Below, piece after piece: positions 30,779 through 42,422 of a DNA stretch of 64,000 nt. The position numbers and the translations under genes are program-made. The stretch spans positions 8,242,809-8,306,808 of the forward strand of contig NC_087378.1 in assembly GCF_963675165.1 (NCBI RefSeq), in the 5' to 3' direction. Under the pieces are notes generated by a model. That model worked only from the letters and a program-made list of their open reading frames with translations. It was not told the DNA's origin and ran no database searches. How positions within the stretch are numbered: position 1 is the first letter of the stretch; each line of letters starts with the position of its first letter. The DNA comes from Halichondria panicea. Its lineage: Eukaryota > Porifera > Demospongiae > Suberitida > Halichondriidae.

Positions 30779-33687
30779 CTATGTGTAGCTGAGTATGGGG
30801 GTGTGGCATAGGGGACAGTTGGATCGACCTTTGACCTCGTTAAAGTAGGCCCTGTGTTTGCAGGTGGAGCACATCCATGACTGGTAGTCAAGGAGAGGTT
30901 GACCCGTTGCTAGGCACACAGGGAACTTGGAGTCACAGCTAGGACACGTCGACACCCTACACAAGAGAAAGGGGAGGGGCTTAGCATGGGATACCATACT
31001 TGCATAGCTATCGGTATTGCATACAATTGTATGAAAATGTGCAGTAGAACAAGATGGCATTAGACAGTACACATAATCATGTTAGAATGTTGACTCACCA
31101 TTCTCTGACCTGTGAGCCACAACTGGGGCACTCTAGAATATTCTCTCGTGAATCCTTTGGAGGATGACTGCACATAACACACACACACACACAGTCAATA
31201 TCTGTCAGACAACAACTACCACAGCAAACTGCACACACACACACACACACATTCTACACCCACTATATACACACCCACGCACACTCCTCACACTCCTCAC
31301 TTGACAAACAGCTCCATGGCGAGGTCCTGATAGGCTGCCCCTCCCTCCACCAAACTCTCCAGCTTGATGAACGCTTTAGAGCAGACAGCAAATGCCCCGG
31401 CAGAGCTACTGCACAGAGCCAGGAGACAGTACACGTCAGCCACTGGGAGAATGTCCTCATACTCAGGTAGACAAATAGCCTGCACGCAAGTGAGGGGGGG
31501 GGGGGAGTTAGGAGCCTGATACTGGTACACAAGTACAGTCAGACTAATAATTATACACTTCTTTACTAATCAACGGGGCCCATAATTATACGCATCCTGC
31601 AATACTACAGTTCACTGGTGTCTCACTGTTGCGAGTGCGTCTTCGGGGTTTCCAGAGTGGAGCTGTTGCTGAGCCAGTAGATAGTAGTGATATGCCTCTG
31701 CCCCCCTCCAGGGGTTGTCCAGGAGTGCTGACTCGGCAACACTGGAGTAATCCTCAGCAAGCAAATCTTGTAGCGTTGACATCACCTGATCAGATCACAT
31801 GATTATATCAGATGATTAGCATCCAGGTAATGTGACATACCTCTCCCTTCCTGTCTCCGCTGGAGCTCATCTTAGCTGTCTGTTGAGTTGTCCGTGTGTG
31901 CACGTGGTGCTCCTCAATCTGTATGTATAATAAATAGTCAACAATTTAACTCTTACATGTAGTTATTGCAATTTTGGGCCTATTTTCATGGGCCTATGGC
32001 CTATAATTATAGCCCATGGTATTTTTTCAAAAAATTAATGATAAATTATGGCCCATTCCAAATTTGAGAATTGAGCATACCATCTGAAAGAGCTCCTTCT
32101 AAACTTTCAGAAAATCATAAAATAGTTGAAAATGGGCCATCAGAACTCTAGTTACAGAGCCAAATCTATCACAGTTACGTGTGTGTGTGTGTGCGCTGAC
32201 ACTCACGAGGAGAGCTGCAAGGACGTAGATCTTCTTGATCTTGAGAGGAGAGAGTGATTGTACTGTGGCCTCTCGTGCAACCTTCATGAGCAACTGAGCT
32301 CCTGACATAAAGCGATGGGCTTTGCGATACCTGGGTACTGGGGTCAAGGACAATACACATCATTAAAAGGGGGGGGGGGAGATAATTATAATTGTCTAAG
32401 GATACAGTTCTATGGCACTGAGAATCTTGTCATCCTTGAGGAGGTGTGTGGCGTACTGTGCCATGAGAGAGTCCACATCTACAGTTTGATGATGGGCCTT
32501 GGCTAACTCCACAGCACGACTCCACTAGAGGGAGGAGGGTACAGTGAGTGGATATCTGGTGTGTTGTACGTATACATAGCATTAAATGAAGCGTCTTTGA
32601 ACGGCCATAACTTTAGTTCTGTTGGTTCAATAACGTTAATTTTATGATTTTCTGAACGCTTAGAAAGAGGCCTTTCAGATAATGTGTTAAAATCAAAAGT
32701 CTATTTTTAACCTGTTTTTGATAAAAGACCATGGGCTATATATAACCCACGGTCTTTTCCCAAAAATAGGAAATTATCGCTCATTCCAACCTTGATTGAG
32801 CATACCATCTGAACAGGCTCCTTCTAAGCTTTCAGAAAATCATAAAATCGTTGAATTTGGACCATCAGAACTCTAGTTACAGAGCCAACTCTAGTACTTG
32901 TTGTGGTTGCAATGACATACGTACATGTAAGGGATAGTGCAGTATACCTGGTTGAGTTGCACACATGCATCGATGGCCTCCTTGGTCTGCCCTGCCTTGA
33001 GGAAGCAGCTCACAGCCACCTCACTCATACCCACTGTCACAAACATACCACCCAGGTCCTACAGAGGGTATACAAACATGATGGAGCTAACCCTCCCAGT
33101 AGCTAGTGTACTCACTGGTAACAGTGTGTGGTTGTCTGGCAGTCCACTGGCCAGTGTCTCCAGAGCAGGGTAGTCCTCCAACAGGTAGTAACAGTGGGCC
33201 AACCTCTTCTGGTTAGCTCCCTGACTGTAGTAGGTCACAGCAGTCTTCCACTTCTGCCGATCAGCGTAATAATCCCCCATTGCATTCCATGCCTCTCTCA
33301 GCTGAGTGTCATCACCTGCACACAAGAGGGGGGGAGGAGTATGATGATATTAGAATATTAATGTAATAGACTTCCTAATAACACATGCTAAGCAAATGAG
33401 GCTACAGTATCATGCTCTACACAATGTACAGTGTACGTGCGTGCGTACCAACTTCCCCAGTCTTGAGCAGCTGCACAACTTTGAACCAGTCTCCTAACTT
33501 AGTCCGCATCTCAATGGCCAGGTCCCTGCACACACACACACATATACTGACCACACCCACTATACAAGGGGGTGGGGCATACCTGCGGTCCATGTAGAGG
33601 TAGGTTTTCTCAGCCTCCTCAAACTTGTGGAAGAACGAAGCCACTTCAGCTTTCTGTTTATCCTCTGACTAGAGCGTGTGTGTGTGG

Positions 33688-33721
<34 letters not shown>

Positions 33722-35458
33722 GTTAGCAAACACTGCACTTACGTCTAATTTCCTGAGTCTCTTGACAAACTTGATTCCCTGATAATCACCACATCGTACG
33801 AATGCTTTCTCTGCCATCTCCAGTTCAAGACTCTCCAGCGAGGACTCCGCCAACAGTCGCCTGTAGAAGGGGGCAGGGTCAACTGTACAGTATAGCATTA
33901 TAATGATATTCATGAGCCAACAGTATTCATAGAAGTATTAAGAACACAGTGGGTGTTGGAATGTTTGAGAGCTATAAAAGGCCGTGTTGTGCATTCAAAG
34001 TGCTGGCTAAGTTAAGTGGCTACTTCGTTTCTACTGAAATACACGCGGTTAATCGTTGGATTATTCCGGGCTTGTTTCCCAACCCCATAACCACTGACGC
34101 ACTCCAGCTTTTTTTTTCACCCTCACAACACACACACACCACACAATGTTTTTCAGAGTGTCCCCAGGGCTTAGTTAGAGAGCTGTGCTTTAGTCTCACC
34201 AGAGTCTTGGGTGAGGGTTGTCCTCAATGAACTGGTAGGCATCTCCAATACTCACTTTCTTGAGGAGGTCTCGAGTATCTCGCAGGGACTACAATAATGA
34301 TGGGACACAATAGTGAACCATGCTATCAAACAGGCCCATGCATTATCAAGGTTATATACATGTACTTTTTTCGAGAATTAAAAAAACAATCACTGATCAT
34401 TAATTAGATAGGACTTTCAAATTAAGAGCTACAAAATTCATCTATTAAATATCCCAACTCAAGTTATGAGCACAAGCCCAATTCGGACCAATGTCCATAT
34501 ATGCTCTTTCTTTGCACATGAGAATTAACAACATTTTTTAATCCAAAAGTAATCAATCCCTAGCCACCAGGCAGGAGTACACAGTACACCCATCACTACG
34601 TAGACTACCACTGTATAACACTGACCTTGATGTCTAGGTCCACCACGAGGTCATCTCCCGGGTTCTCAGGATCCTTCATAACCTCGTCCAGGAGAACAGA
34701 CCGCACCTCCATTGACTCAAATGAGCAGATATGACCAGAGCTCACCACGGGCTCCTGACAAGAATAAGTATAGTATTACACCATGAACAAGGAACTGTGT
34801 TTCTAGGTATATATCTCTCTCTCCTCTCTCCTCTCTCCTCTCTTCTCTCTCTCTCTCTCGTGGTGCTACAGTACGGTGGGTGTGGTCTTACCTCTGGATC
34901 AACCCCTCTGAATATATACATCCGTGTCTTCTCCATGATGGCAAACAGATCAGGGTTGTCCTATTAAGGCATAGATGCAAACAAGGGATAGATAAAGAAA
35001 GGTCATGCAGTTTTGGTATATGTAGTATACCAAATAATTACGGACACCATTTATATACGTGTATTTGGTAACTGACCTCCGACCACTTGAGGTTCCACAC
35101 TTCCTTCCTCTCCAGTGGTAGTTTATCTCCCCTCAAGATGTCCATGAGACACAAGATGCCGTGGATGTCAATGATAGCCACCTTACTGCACAGAGGGAGT
35201 ATAAACACAACGATAGTTACTGCTAGCGTGTTCACTGTAGTTAAATAATCTATTCCTAGAATTAAGATAGATCATTAAACTATTTGCTGAGCAATATAAT
35301 TATATTGATACTACTCACGATGAGTCAGAGTTCAGTGCGATGGACTGTGGTCTGCAACTGGCCACATGTCTACTCTCCAACATTGCCTTGGGCAGTGTGT
35401 ACACTTGCACAATACCAGACCCTCTAGCCTGTGTGTGTGTGTGTGTGGGTGGGTGTGT

Positions 35459-35491
<33 letters not shown>

Positions 35492-38400
35492 AGGGGCTCA
35501 CCAGGACCAGCCTCTTGTCAGTGGCACACACAGCGCAGATAGGATCATCCGTTACCTGCACACACAGTACGTACAGTAAGGGAGTGGATGGACATACACA
35601 CACTCACGTCCTTGGCAAGGTTAAAGTCCAGCTTGGGAGGGTTTTTAACGAGGGGATGTTTCTCCACATGAATAACAACATCTTCCCCGGCCTCCCCCCT
35701 CCGAGAGGTCACGTGGGTCAACTTGGAGGTGGCCAGACGTGAGGTGGTCCTATAGTGCCATACATACACCGCACACTCACTAGATGCTATTATGTGCGTA
35801 TGAGAGATGGCCACAAACTTGGGCTCTGCAGAGAAGGGAGAAAGATTAGTGGAATAATTATCATTATTTTGGCTAGTAGACATGTACCCATTTTGATGTA
35901 TTTAGTGTCGACAGGAGTGCCCAGGGCATTGCACAGTAGGAGAGCATGCTGCAATAGAGAAAAACTATAATCTGTGTGTGGTGTGTCTCCCTACACCCCC
36001 CACCCCCTCCACACACACACACACCACCACCACCACCCCCTCCACACACACACACCACCCCCTCACCGGCCCTCCACATACACACACACCACCCCCTCAC
36101 CCCCTCCACACACACACACACACCACCCCCTCACTTGTCCAGGCTCATCCTCAAGTCTTGTGAGCAACACACAGAAGTCCTTACAGGAGGAGATGGTGAT
36201 GAGATTCCTCACTGACTTGGCATGCTTCTCTCCAGTGCGAGTGTTCCAGAAGATCACACAATGCTCCACTTTGTCCGGCTTACGAAATGAGTAGACCAGA
36301 GTGTCAGAGAAGTAGCCCCACTGGTAGTCATGACGAATATTGGCAAAATAGATGAATGATCCCACAGCCAATGCTACACGGAGTCCAGTCCCCTCCCACG
36401 TCAGCCCAGATAGCTGGCGACCAGGGACCTTGAGAGTATGCAGGTGCTGTATACAGAGGAGGAGGTGGTTATACTAGCCTAGTATAGACACAGTACACTG
36501 CCAATCTTACCTGTCCAAATGTGCTGTAGAACTGCACACAGGAGAGCTCTTTGCCGTCCTGGAAACGCTGAGCCCCAGCAAAGGCTAGGATTGCCCCACA
36601 GCGGTTCCATCTCACACACGTTACCTTCGTCATGTTGGTCTCTACCAGAATAGGGTCTGGAGGAGGTTCAGAGAGTCTTAAGATCCTCAATAATGTATAT
36701 AACACTTGTTGCTAGCTCAAGACAATATCAGCTAGGTGTTTAATTGAACAAAGAATATCCATAAATTTATAGTATGTGGAATATCTATGGGATGTGTTTT
36801 ATCACTCAAGTCTTCATTGTAAAATATTCAAACCAACATTAGATATAATTATCATGCACATTACAACAGAAGACCCCTCACTACGCCCACCCACTACACA
36901 CACATACACACACCCACTACACACACTCACGCCCACTACACACACTCACGCCCACTACACACACTCACTGTGGTCTAGTTCGTGTCTCTTAAGCTCGGCA
37001 CGGCCATTGTCATACACGATGGCCAGACAGGGACAGTTGGGCTCCACATAGCCAGAGCTCCCATTGTACCACTCCACTCCCACCAGCTTCACCAGTCCAG
37101 TTACATTGCTCAAGCAGTGAATCATCATCTTAGACTGAGAAGGGAGGGTACAATAGTCAACACATTAACTCTGGGCCAGTCTGATCAGTCCAAACTAATA
37201 GTGACACAACGCCATTGACTCACATTGAAGCTGCCATGACTGTCGTAGATGTGTACCTCTCCCTTGCTGTTACCAAAGAGGATGACCTTACCCTCTGGAG
37301 ACCATTGGACATTGGTGAGTGTCATTCCCTTGATCTCCTTACCCCAGAGTCTGTTACCATCCACACCACCGACTATCACTGCACCTACACACACACAAGT
37401 ACACACAGCATCCAATAATTGCCAAAATTTGGAAGAATACAATTTTTGGTACTGCCTAAAATTCAAACAGGTCCACCCACCATCCTCATAAACGATGCAT
37501 ATCTTGGAGCCCTCTTTGTTCCAACACATGTCTCGTACAATGCTCTTGTTTCTGTTGTTGATCATCTCCTCGTACCAGAGTCCCTTGTAGAGCATCCACA
37601 CGATGATGAGTCCATTCTGATCACTGGAGGTGAGGCGGTCGTGAGTCTCATTCCACGTCACCACATACAAGGACCCTCCTGGAGAAAGGAGAAGGGGAAT
37701 CAATGAAATAATTAAACCACAAAGTACAATCTGCCCACCTCATTGCAGTGAGGTCGTTGATTGAATAAACTGTTTTTGATTGAAAACACAAACCCTTGTA
37801 AATTATCCGCTTTACCTCGAGACTGTCCTAGCAGCCAAGCTGATTTCAAGCGTTACCCAGTAGGTTAAATGTGGATAGTTTTCAGGCAAGTTGCATAGTC
37901 AAATGATGTGGTTAGCGGGATAGTAACCACGACTACACACACACACATGACTGAATTATCTACCACATACATGTTCCAGAGTTGATCGAACCATGAATGC
38001 AGAAGGGGACGTCAAGTACATTAGCTACAGATGGTACATCAAAGTCAATGTAATTTTTCCATGCATTCTGGAATGTGTTGTTAATGTTACATGTAAGTGC
38101 CGGTGAAAAAGATGTGCCATCTGTAGCCACCTATCTAATGGTTCCAACTACTACAGTCTGGAACATCAAAGTTAGTTTGTCACCTAATGCTAATGACAAT
38201 CCCAATCACATTTCTAGGTGGTCTGAAAGGTACTTCATCTCCCCATGGCACATCTTAATATCACTCACATTCCAGAATGCATTAACAAACGCCATTGACC
38301 TTGATGTGTCATAGCTACACCATTAGCTCTAATTAATACTCAGACTGTAATATTGGAACACCATTAGAGAAGAGAATGCAGAGCGGGCTTAGCTACGATG

Positions 38401-41228
38401 GTAGGTGTAGGGCTCCTAAAGCATGCGTGTAACTTTATATCTTAAGTAATGTCCATGCACACAATGTATAAGGATGTTACGTGCAGTTATCCCAGAAGCT
38501 TATAAAAGGAGTTGTGTTACACTTTATCTTCATTCAACTCAACGGATGGTTACATGCATGATGGCTACTAACATACGAGCACTGCAGACTATCAGCTTCT
38601 TGCTGATGCTAGCAATCACTGTGAATGCTAGGGTGGTTCCAGAGCAAGTACGAGGACAAGAAGACAATGGGGAAATGTCGAGAAAGTTTCTTTACGATAT
38701 CAAACAAGGAAGTATCGATCAAATGAAGAATGAAATATTGGCGCTGCTACTGAATGATCAAGAAACTATAGCTCAAAGCCTCTTTGAAGAATACCTCGAC
38801 ATTCCAAAGAAAGAGATGGACCCTGCATACAGACCTAGCACTGAAACCAGAAGAAGCTCAAGCTCAAGATGGCATGTACAATCCAGATCTCTTTGAAGGA
38901 AACCTCAAGATTTCAGATAAACAGATAAAGGCTGTGTACGGAACGTCTTCATAAGTAAGAAAAGTGACTTGTGTTCAAATAGTTAAGCTAGGTTATCCTA
39001 ATTATGCATTGGATCAAATGTATAACTATTATGCTTCATTTGTACAGAATAGTTGCATGTACACTGTAAGCTGTATACACTCCCACACTGTGAGCCACAC
39101 TCCCACACTGTGTTGGTAGGCAAGTTCACACTAGCAAGGGGCATTTTAAAATATCAATGAACTACTAGTATACTCCCGAAAAAGTATACACTATCAGGCC
39201 ACCCATTGTTGCTCCAATTTAGAAAACCTCAAGTCTATAATTATTATGTACGTTAATGCAGGCTGAGCTTCAGAAGGCTACAAGCGTCAATGCGCTGCTA
39301 TGGGCTGGCGGAAAAGTCTACTACGAAATGGACCCAGACTTAGTTCCAAATTTTCTGCAAACTATCATACGAGAGGCAATGGACGAATATGAGCAACACA
39401 CGTGTCTCAAGTTCTACCTTAAAAACTCTAGGAGTACACAGTTTATTCGTTTTCAATATACTTCGGACGGGTGTTATTCTACTTTGGTTGGGAAAGAGGG
39501 CGGTATACAAACAATCAATATAAATATAGGTTGTGCAGAGCATAGTGGACTTTTACATGAAATCGGTCATGCGATCGGTTTTTGGCATGAGCAAAGTAGA
39601 CCGGACAGAGACAACTACCTTACGATAAACTGGGACAATATCGAAGCAGGCCAGGTATCTGATTATCAATTTGAATTACGGCACGAAGTTGATTACCGGG
39701 GTGAAGAGTACGACTATGCTTCAATTATCATTATGACGTGTACGCCTTCAGCAAGAATGGACAGCCCACAATGGCCGTTAACAATTTGGTTAGATACCGG
39801 CAACAAGGACGCCCTCATCTTGGAATTCCATGGTTTGGGTTAAAACACCTTAGTGCGGGTGACATCAGGCAGGTGAATAAAATGTACAAGTGCTACAACC
39901 CATACGGTTTCTGGGGATTGATAAATGTTCATGTATATAAAGCGACTGGGCTACCTAAGGGCACGTACTATGCCCAAATAACTGCTTATGGCACCTACGG
40001 TACAAAGAAGATCTATGAATCACGAGACTCCGAGAATAATTCTCCAGCTGTCTATACATGGGAGGATGGGTTTTCAATCTCATATTTTATATCAGCCTGG
40101 CGTTACTTCGAGATAAGGATAAAGAATTTGCAGGGGGAAGATGTGATTGGTCGGCAAACCATATGGATAGAAAAATCAAGAGAAAAAGTTGAAGATGCGT
40201 ACTGTATGAAAGATGAGCAAGATCAGAATCGCAACAAATGTGTCTTTTTCAACTACGAAATCAAGGGATTTTAAAATATAACGAACAAGTATTATGTCTT
40301 ACTTACTGTATTATAGGCTGACACTTGATTGCTAGTAGTCATGAACTATTCAACATGTAGACTGAACTCCAGTTAGAGTAGAGTATAAAACAGATGTTGT
40401 GTTTAGAGTGTATGGAAATAATGTTCCAGTTTGCATGGTTGTCACTCTGTTAGGTATTCCTAGAAGTACGTACATGTGGCTCAGTGTACGTGCACACACT
40501 GTAAGCTATAATTAGGAATCTCTAAAAATGGTAATACTCTCGCTAATCCAAATAGCTTGTTCAGATTAGTGAAGGGGAGGAGTGTAGTTACACACGATAG
40601 TGATGTGTATGCACAACTCACTAAGTACAGTAACTCTTATACACCTATCAATGTGTCGCCCCACTCCCCCCCCCCCCCCGGGAGGGGTCGGGCTAACATG
40701 GGGGATTTGACCATACCTCAGATCAAATTCCCCCTGGTGGGGGAAGGATTCTGTGTTCAAATCCCCAAGTCAACAGGGGGTTTTTGAGCCCCAAGCAGTT
40801 GCACACGTCAAAACAGGTTATAAAAGCAGCCTTTACTACGCAAAACCAGGTCAAATCCCCCATGGCAAATATTTCAGGTCAAATTAGAGTCAAATTCCCC
40901 CGTATGTCCCGGGGGGGGGGGATAGTGGGGCAACATGTTGATAGGTGCATTATCTACACGTACCGTTGTGTCCCTCGAGGGTCTGGTTCATGGAGAGGTT
41001 ACTAGGGGCAGCAAGACCCTTGAGTTTAGCATCCTTGGAGGCCAGTGTCTCCAGTTGTAGTACCTTGAGTAGTCCATCCTCCCCACCACACGCTATCCAA
41101 CCCTTGCTACTGTGCCATGAGATGGTTGCCAGGGCAGAGTCATTAGGGATAGCAATCTAACAAAGGGAACTCTAAAGGAAGTATGCATGTAGGATCCATC
41201 TCACCTTCTTACTCAGATAGACTAGCAT
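30779..41228 (-). CDS. WDR35: WD repeat protein 35 / IFT121 (WDR35), using the proximal copy of exons 1-2
   Basis: WDR35/IFT121 is a subunit of the IFT-A complex for retrograde ciliary transport and ciliary membrane cargo entry. Exon 1 (41205-41228) encodes MLVYLSKK. Exon 2 (40964-41156) encodes [15 protein letters not shown] through [15 protein letters not shown] to [14 protein letters not shown]. Exon 3 follows 3.2 kb away (ending near 37680) with [20 protein letters not shown] and [20 protein letters not shown], in phase (G|GA). WD repeats continue to about 35.3 kb. The TPR-like part has [55 protein letters not shown]-type sequence and AFIKLESL. The C-terminal zinc module ([44 protein letters not shown]) stops at 30779. 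Intron 2 contains an astacin-like gene on the other strand. A second, almost identical copy of exons 1-2 lies at 46716-46980. Confidence 0.92.
31968..32162. mobile_element. Dispersed foldback family copy 3 (WDR35 intron, truncated)
   Basis: Only one full arm is clear: CTTTCAGAAAATCATAAAAT then a CCATCAGAACTCTAGTTACA border. The central part has GGCCTATGGCCTATAATTAT. Shorter than other copies. Confidence 0.65.
32599..32886. mobile_element. Dispersed foldback family copy 4 (WDR35 intron)
   Basis: The best-preserved copy. The borders are GGCCATAACTTTAGTTCTGT and AACTCTAGTTACAGAGCC, the arms carry ATTTTATGATTTTCTGAA and its mirror, and the centre is a palindrome around GACCATGGGCTATATATAAC. Confidence 0.8.
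33966..34037. repeat. Dispersed repeat, copy a (WDR35 intron)
   Basis: GCTATAAAAGGCCGTGTTGT followed by GCATTCAAAGTGCTGGCTAA and GTTAAGTGGCTAC. A closely similar block lies at 41882-41950. It contains a TATAAAAG string, but no gene was recognised downstream of either copy. Confidence 0.75.
35990..36134 (-). repeat. Tandem copies of a 5' splice-site segment, WDR35
   Basis: On the minus strand the exon ending at 36135 is followed by GTGAGGGGGTGGTGTGTGTG, and the GTGAGGGGGTGG start recurs at least twice more within the intron. Donor-like sequence is therefore reiterated. Confidence 0.72.
36889..36968 (-). repeat. 19-bp tandem copies of a 5' splice site, WDR35
   Basis: The minus-strand unit GTGAGTGTGTGTAGTGGGC repeats three to four times, starting exactly at the donor of the exon that ends at 36969. 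Every full unit carries GTGAGT. Confidence 0.82.
38034..38311. mobile_element. Foldback element, copy a, about 278 bp
   Basis: ACATCAAAGTCAATG and CATTGACCTTGATGTGT form the ends, and GCATTCTGGAATGTG / CACATTCCAGAATGC the inner arms. About 125 bp of it (38059-38182) reappears inverted at 42094-42220. Confidence 0.75.
38501..38508 (+). promoter_or_regulatory. TATA box of astacin-like copy 1
   Basis: TATAAAAG in the context AGAAGCTTATAAAAGGAGT, 45 bp before the ATG at 38546. The same context precedes copies 2 (42378) and 3 (44455). It shows that in-frame ATGs further upstream are not the true starts. Confidence 0.75.
38546..40274 (+). pseudogene. Astacin-like metalloprotease copy 1 with C-terminal C2-like region, several lesions
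   Basis: Exon 1 (38546 to about 38953) encodes a signal peptide ([18 protein letters not shown]) and a propeptide. Exon 2 (from 39262) encodes the astacin catalytic domain (peptidase M12A): [17 protein letters not shown], then the zinc site [19 protein letters not shown]. It continues into a 120-residue C-terminal region ([20 protein letters not shown] to [11 protein letters not shown]) resembling a C2 domain. Compared with copies 2 and 3 it has one extra base in the propeptide (about 38835), a TAA in place of GAA at the exon 1 donor (about 38952), and one base lost at the Met-turn (ATTATCATTATG versus ATTATGCATTAT, about 39731). It is probably non-functional as a secreted protease. It is nested antisense in WDR35 intron 2. 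Confidence 0.78.
40275..40963. other. Spacer between astacin-like copy 1 and WDR35 exon 2
   Basis: The 3' flank of copy 1 is followed by a block at 40547-40640 that is repeated at 46612-46708, then the 309-bp inserted element. Confidence 0.7.
40641..40949. mobile_element. 309-bp MITE with TTAT target duplication
   Basis: The terminal inverted repeats are ACACCTATCAATGTGTCGCC plus CCAC on the left and the reverse complement of TGCACCTATCAACATGTTGC plus CCCAC on the right. TTAT flanks both sides (40637-40640, 40950-40953). The duplicated segment at 46.7 kb shows the same site empty (AACTCTTATCTCACGTACCG). The interior has long C and G runs and no reading frame of interest. Confidence 0.9.
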
Positions 41229-41549
41229 GGTGTGGCCCTCAGATCATACACTCATACAATGCTGGCATGGAGGTTCTGTACACTGTCAGCTAGAGGTCGT
41301 CTGTGAAGCTACCATGGCTACTATCAGGCAGATCCGCCCCCTTTCATCGCACATCCAGTGAGGGTCGTTGTTAGAACAAACTTCACTGCTGCAACAGCTT
41401 TTTCCTATAGACGACCTTTCTGCCGAGTTTTCACTTTTATAAGGGAAATAGGTTTCGCTTTCAGTTAATTATTATAAAAGCGAAAACATGGCCTGGGATC
41501 AGCTGTAGTATACATGACTTGTAGTAATTATTTTTTTACACACAAACGG

Positions 41550-41840
41550 CTAAACCACTATATATGCACACAATATCTAAGAGTCACTCTGAGTCTCATG
41601 TCGTCATGATAACTGGTGGATTGTTGTGATTGTGTTCAGCCTCTATCTCAACACCCCCTGAACTGGTGGTATCCTCTCCTCTGGGGGGCTGCCAATGTCA
41701 ACTGGGCCTCTGCGGGGGGGTTACTGTTCTCATCGTCACAAAGACCCGCCCCCCTGTGCCATTCACAGCCTCAACTGTAGGGACACAAGTAGTTCCAATC
41801 ACACATGCACACACAGTGTCCATCTCATTAGCATGAGCGG
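41550..41840 (-). pseudogene. Duplicated 3' fragment of BLOC1S5
   Basis: From CACACAAACGGCTAAACCAC onward it tracks the BLOC1S5 3' UTR and last exon (50610-50760): TTCAGCCTCTATCTCAACAC, CCCCTGAACTGGTGG. It then jumps to the segment of the upstream exon (GACCCGCCCCCCTGTGCC, TTCACAGCCTCAACTGTAGG; 51178-51220) and ends with GTGTCCATCTCATTAGCA (51822-51839). Introns and most of the coding repeat are missing, so this is a degraded copy, not a gene. Confidence 0.82.
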
Positions 41841-41881
41841 ATAAAAGATGCATGCATGCACAAGAGTGGAATGTACTGATG

Positions 41882-41950
41882 GCTATAAAAGGCCGTATTG
41901 TGCATGAAAAGTGCTGGCTAAGTCAAGTGGCTATACTTTGTTTCTAGGTA
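41882..41950. repeat. Dispersed repeat, copy b
   Basis: GCTATAAAAGGCCGTATTGT, GCATGAAAAGTGCTGGCTAA, GTCAAGTGGCTA: the counterpart of 33966-34037. Confidence 0.75.
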
Positions 41951-42025
41951 ACAACTACACATGTGACTTCCATGCATCACAGTATTCCGTGCTGAGTAAG
42001 ACTGACAGGCTTTGATGTTACAGAC

Positions 42026-42235
42026 CAGAAATGTGATGGGGTTCAGTTTGATAGTCGCTACTACTATATCCATCACAAGCAATTAGCATTACGTGACAAA
42101 CTAACTTTGATGTTCCAGACTGTAGTAGTTGGAACCATTAGATAGGTGGCTACAGATGGCACATCTTTTTCACCGGCACTTACATGTAACATTAACAACA
42201 CATTCCAGAATGCATGGAAATGACTTTGGCGTCAT
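42026..42235. mobile_element. Foldback element, copy b (inverted relative to 38034-38311)
   Basis: GACAAACTAACTTTGATGTT through GGCACTTACATGTAACATTA is the reverse complement of 38059-38182 with a few differences. It flanks the duplicated WDR35/astacin block on the opposite side. Confidence 0.78.
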
Positions 42236-42422
42236 TATTATTCACTACTGACTATACCTAATTCCACCCACCTAATTGCAGACTCCTCGGCATGCAATGT
42301 AACTGTATAACTCTGTTGTAATGTCCATCGTGTACAACTTTGATCTAAGGATAGTAATTCAATTTTTGTCAGAAGCTTATAAAAGGAGTGGTGTTACATT
42401 TCATCTTCATTCAACTCAACGG

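Larger units (their letters stand above)
37704..38545. other. WDR35 intron 2, left part; promoter side of astacin-like copy 1
   Basis: Contains a foldback element at 38034-38311 and the TATA box of the nested astacin-like gene at 38501. No WDR35 coding exon was found here; exons 1-2 lie beyond the astacin gene. Confidence 0.7.
41229..42422. other. WDR35 upstream region and repeats to astacin-like copy 2
   Basis: Holds the 5' flank of WDR35 exon 1, a stray BLOC1S5 fragment (41550-41840), a dispersed repeat (41882-41950), an inverted partner of the 38-kb foldback (42026-42235) and the TATA box of copy 2. Confidence 0.7.

Noticed and set aside
33949-34230. Possible small gene with TATAAAAG upstream in a WDR35 intron
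   Set aside because: The block is a dispersed repeat also found at 41.9 kb, and the frame has no homology or conserved continuation there.
38474-38545. Upstream ATGs of the astacin-like genes (VIPEAYKRS... region)
   Set aside because: They lie before or across a conserved TATA box; the next ATG gives a typical signal peptide.
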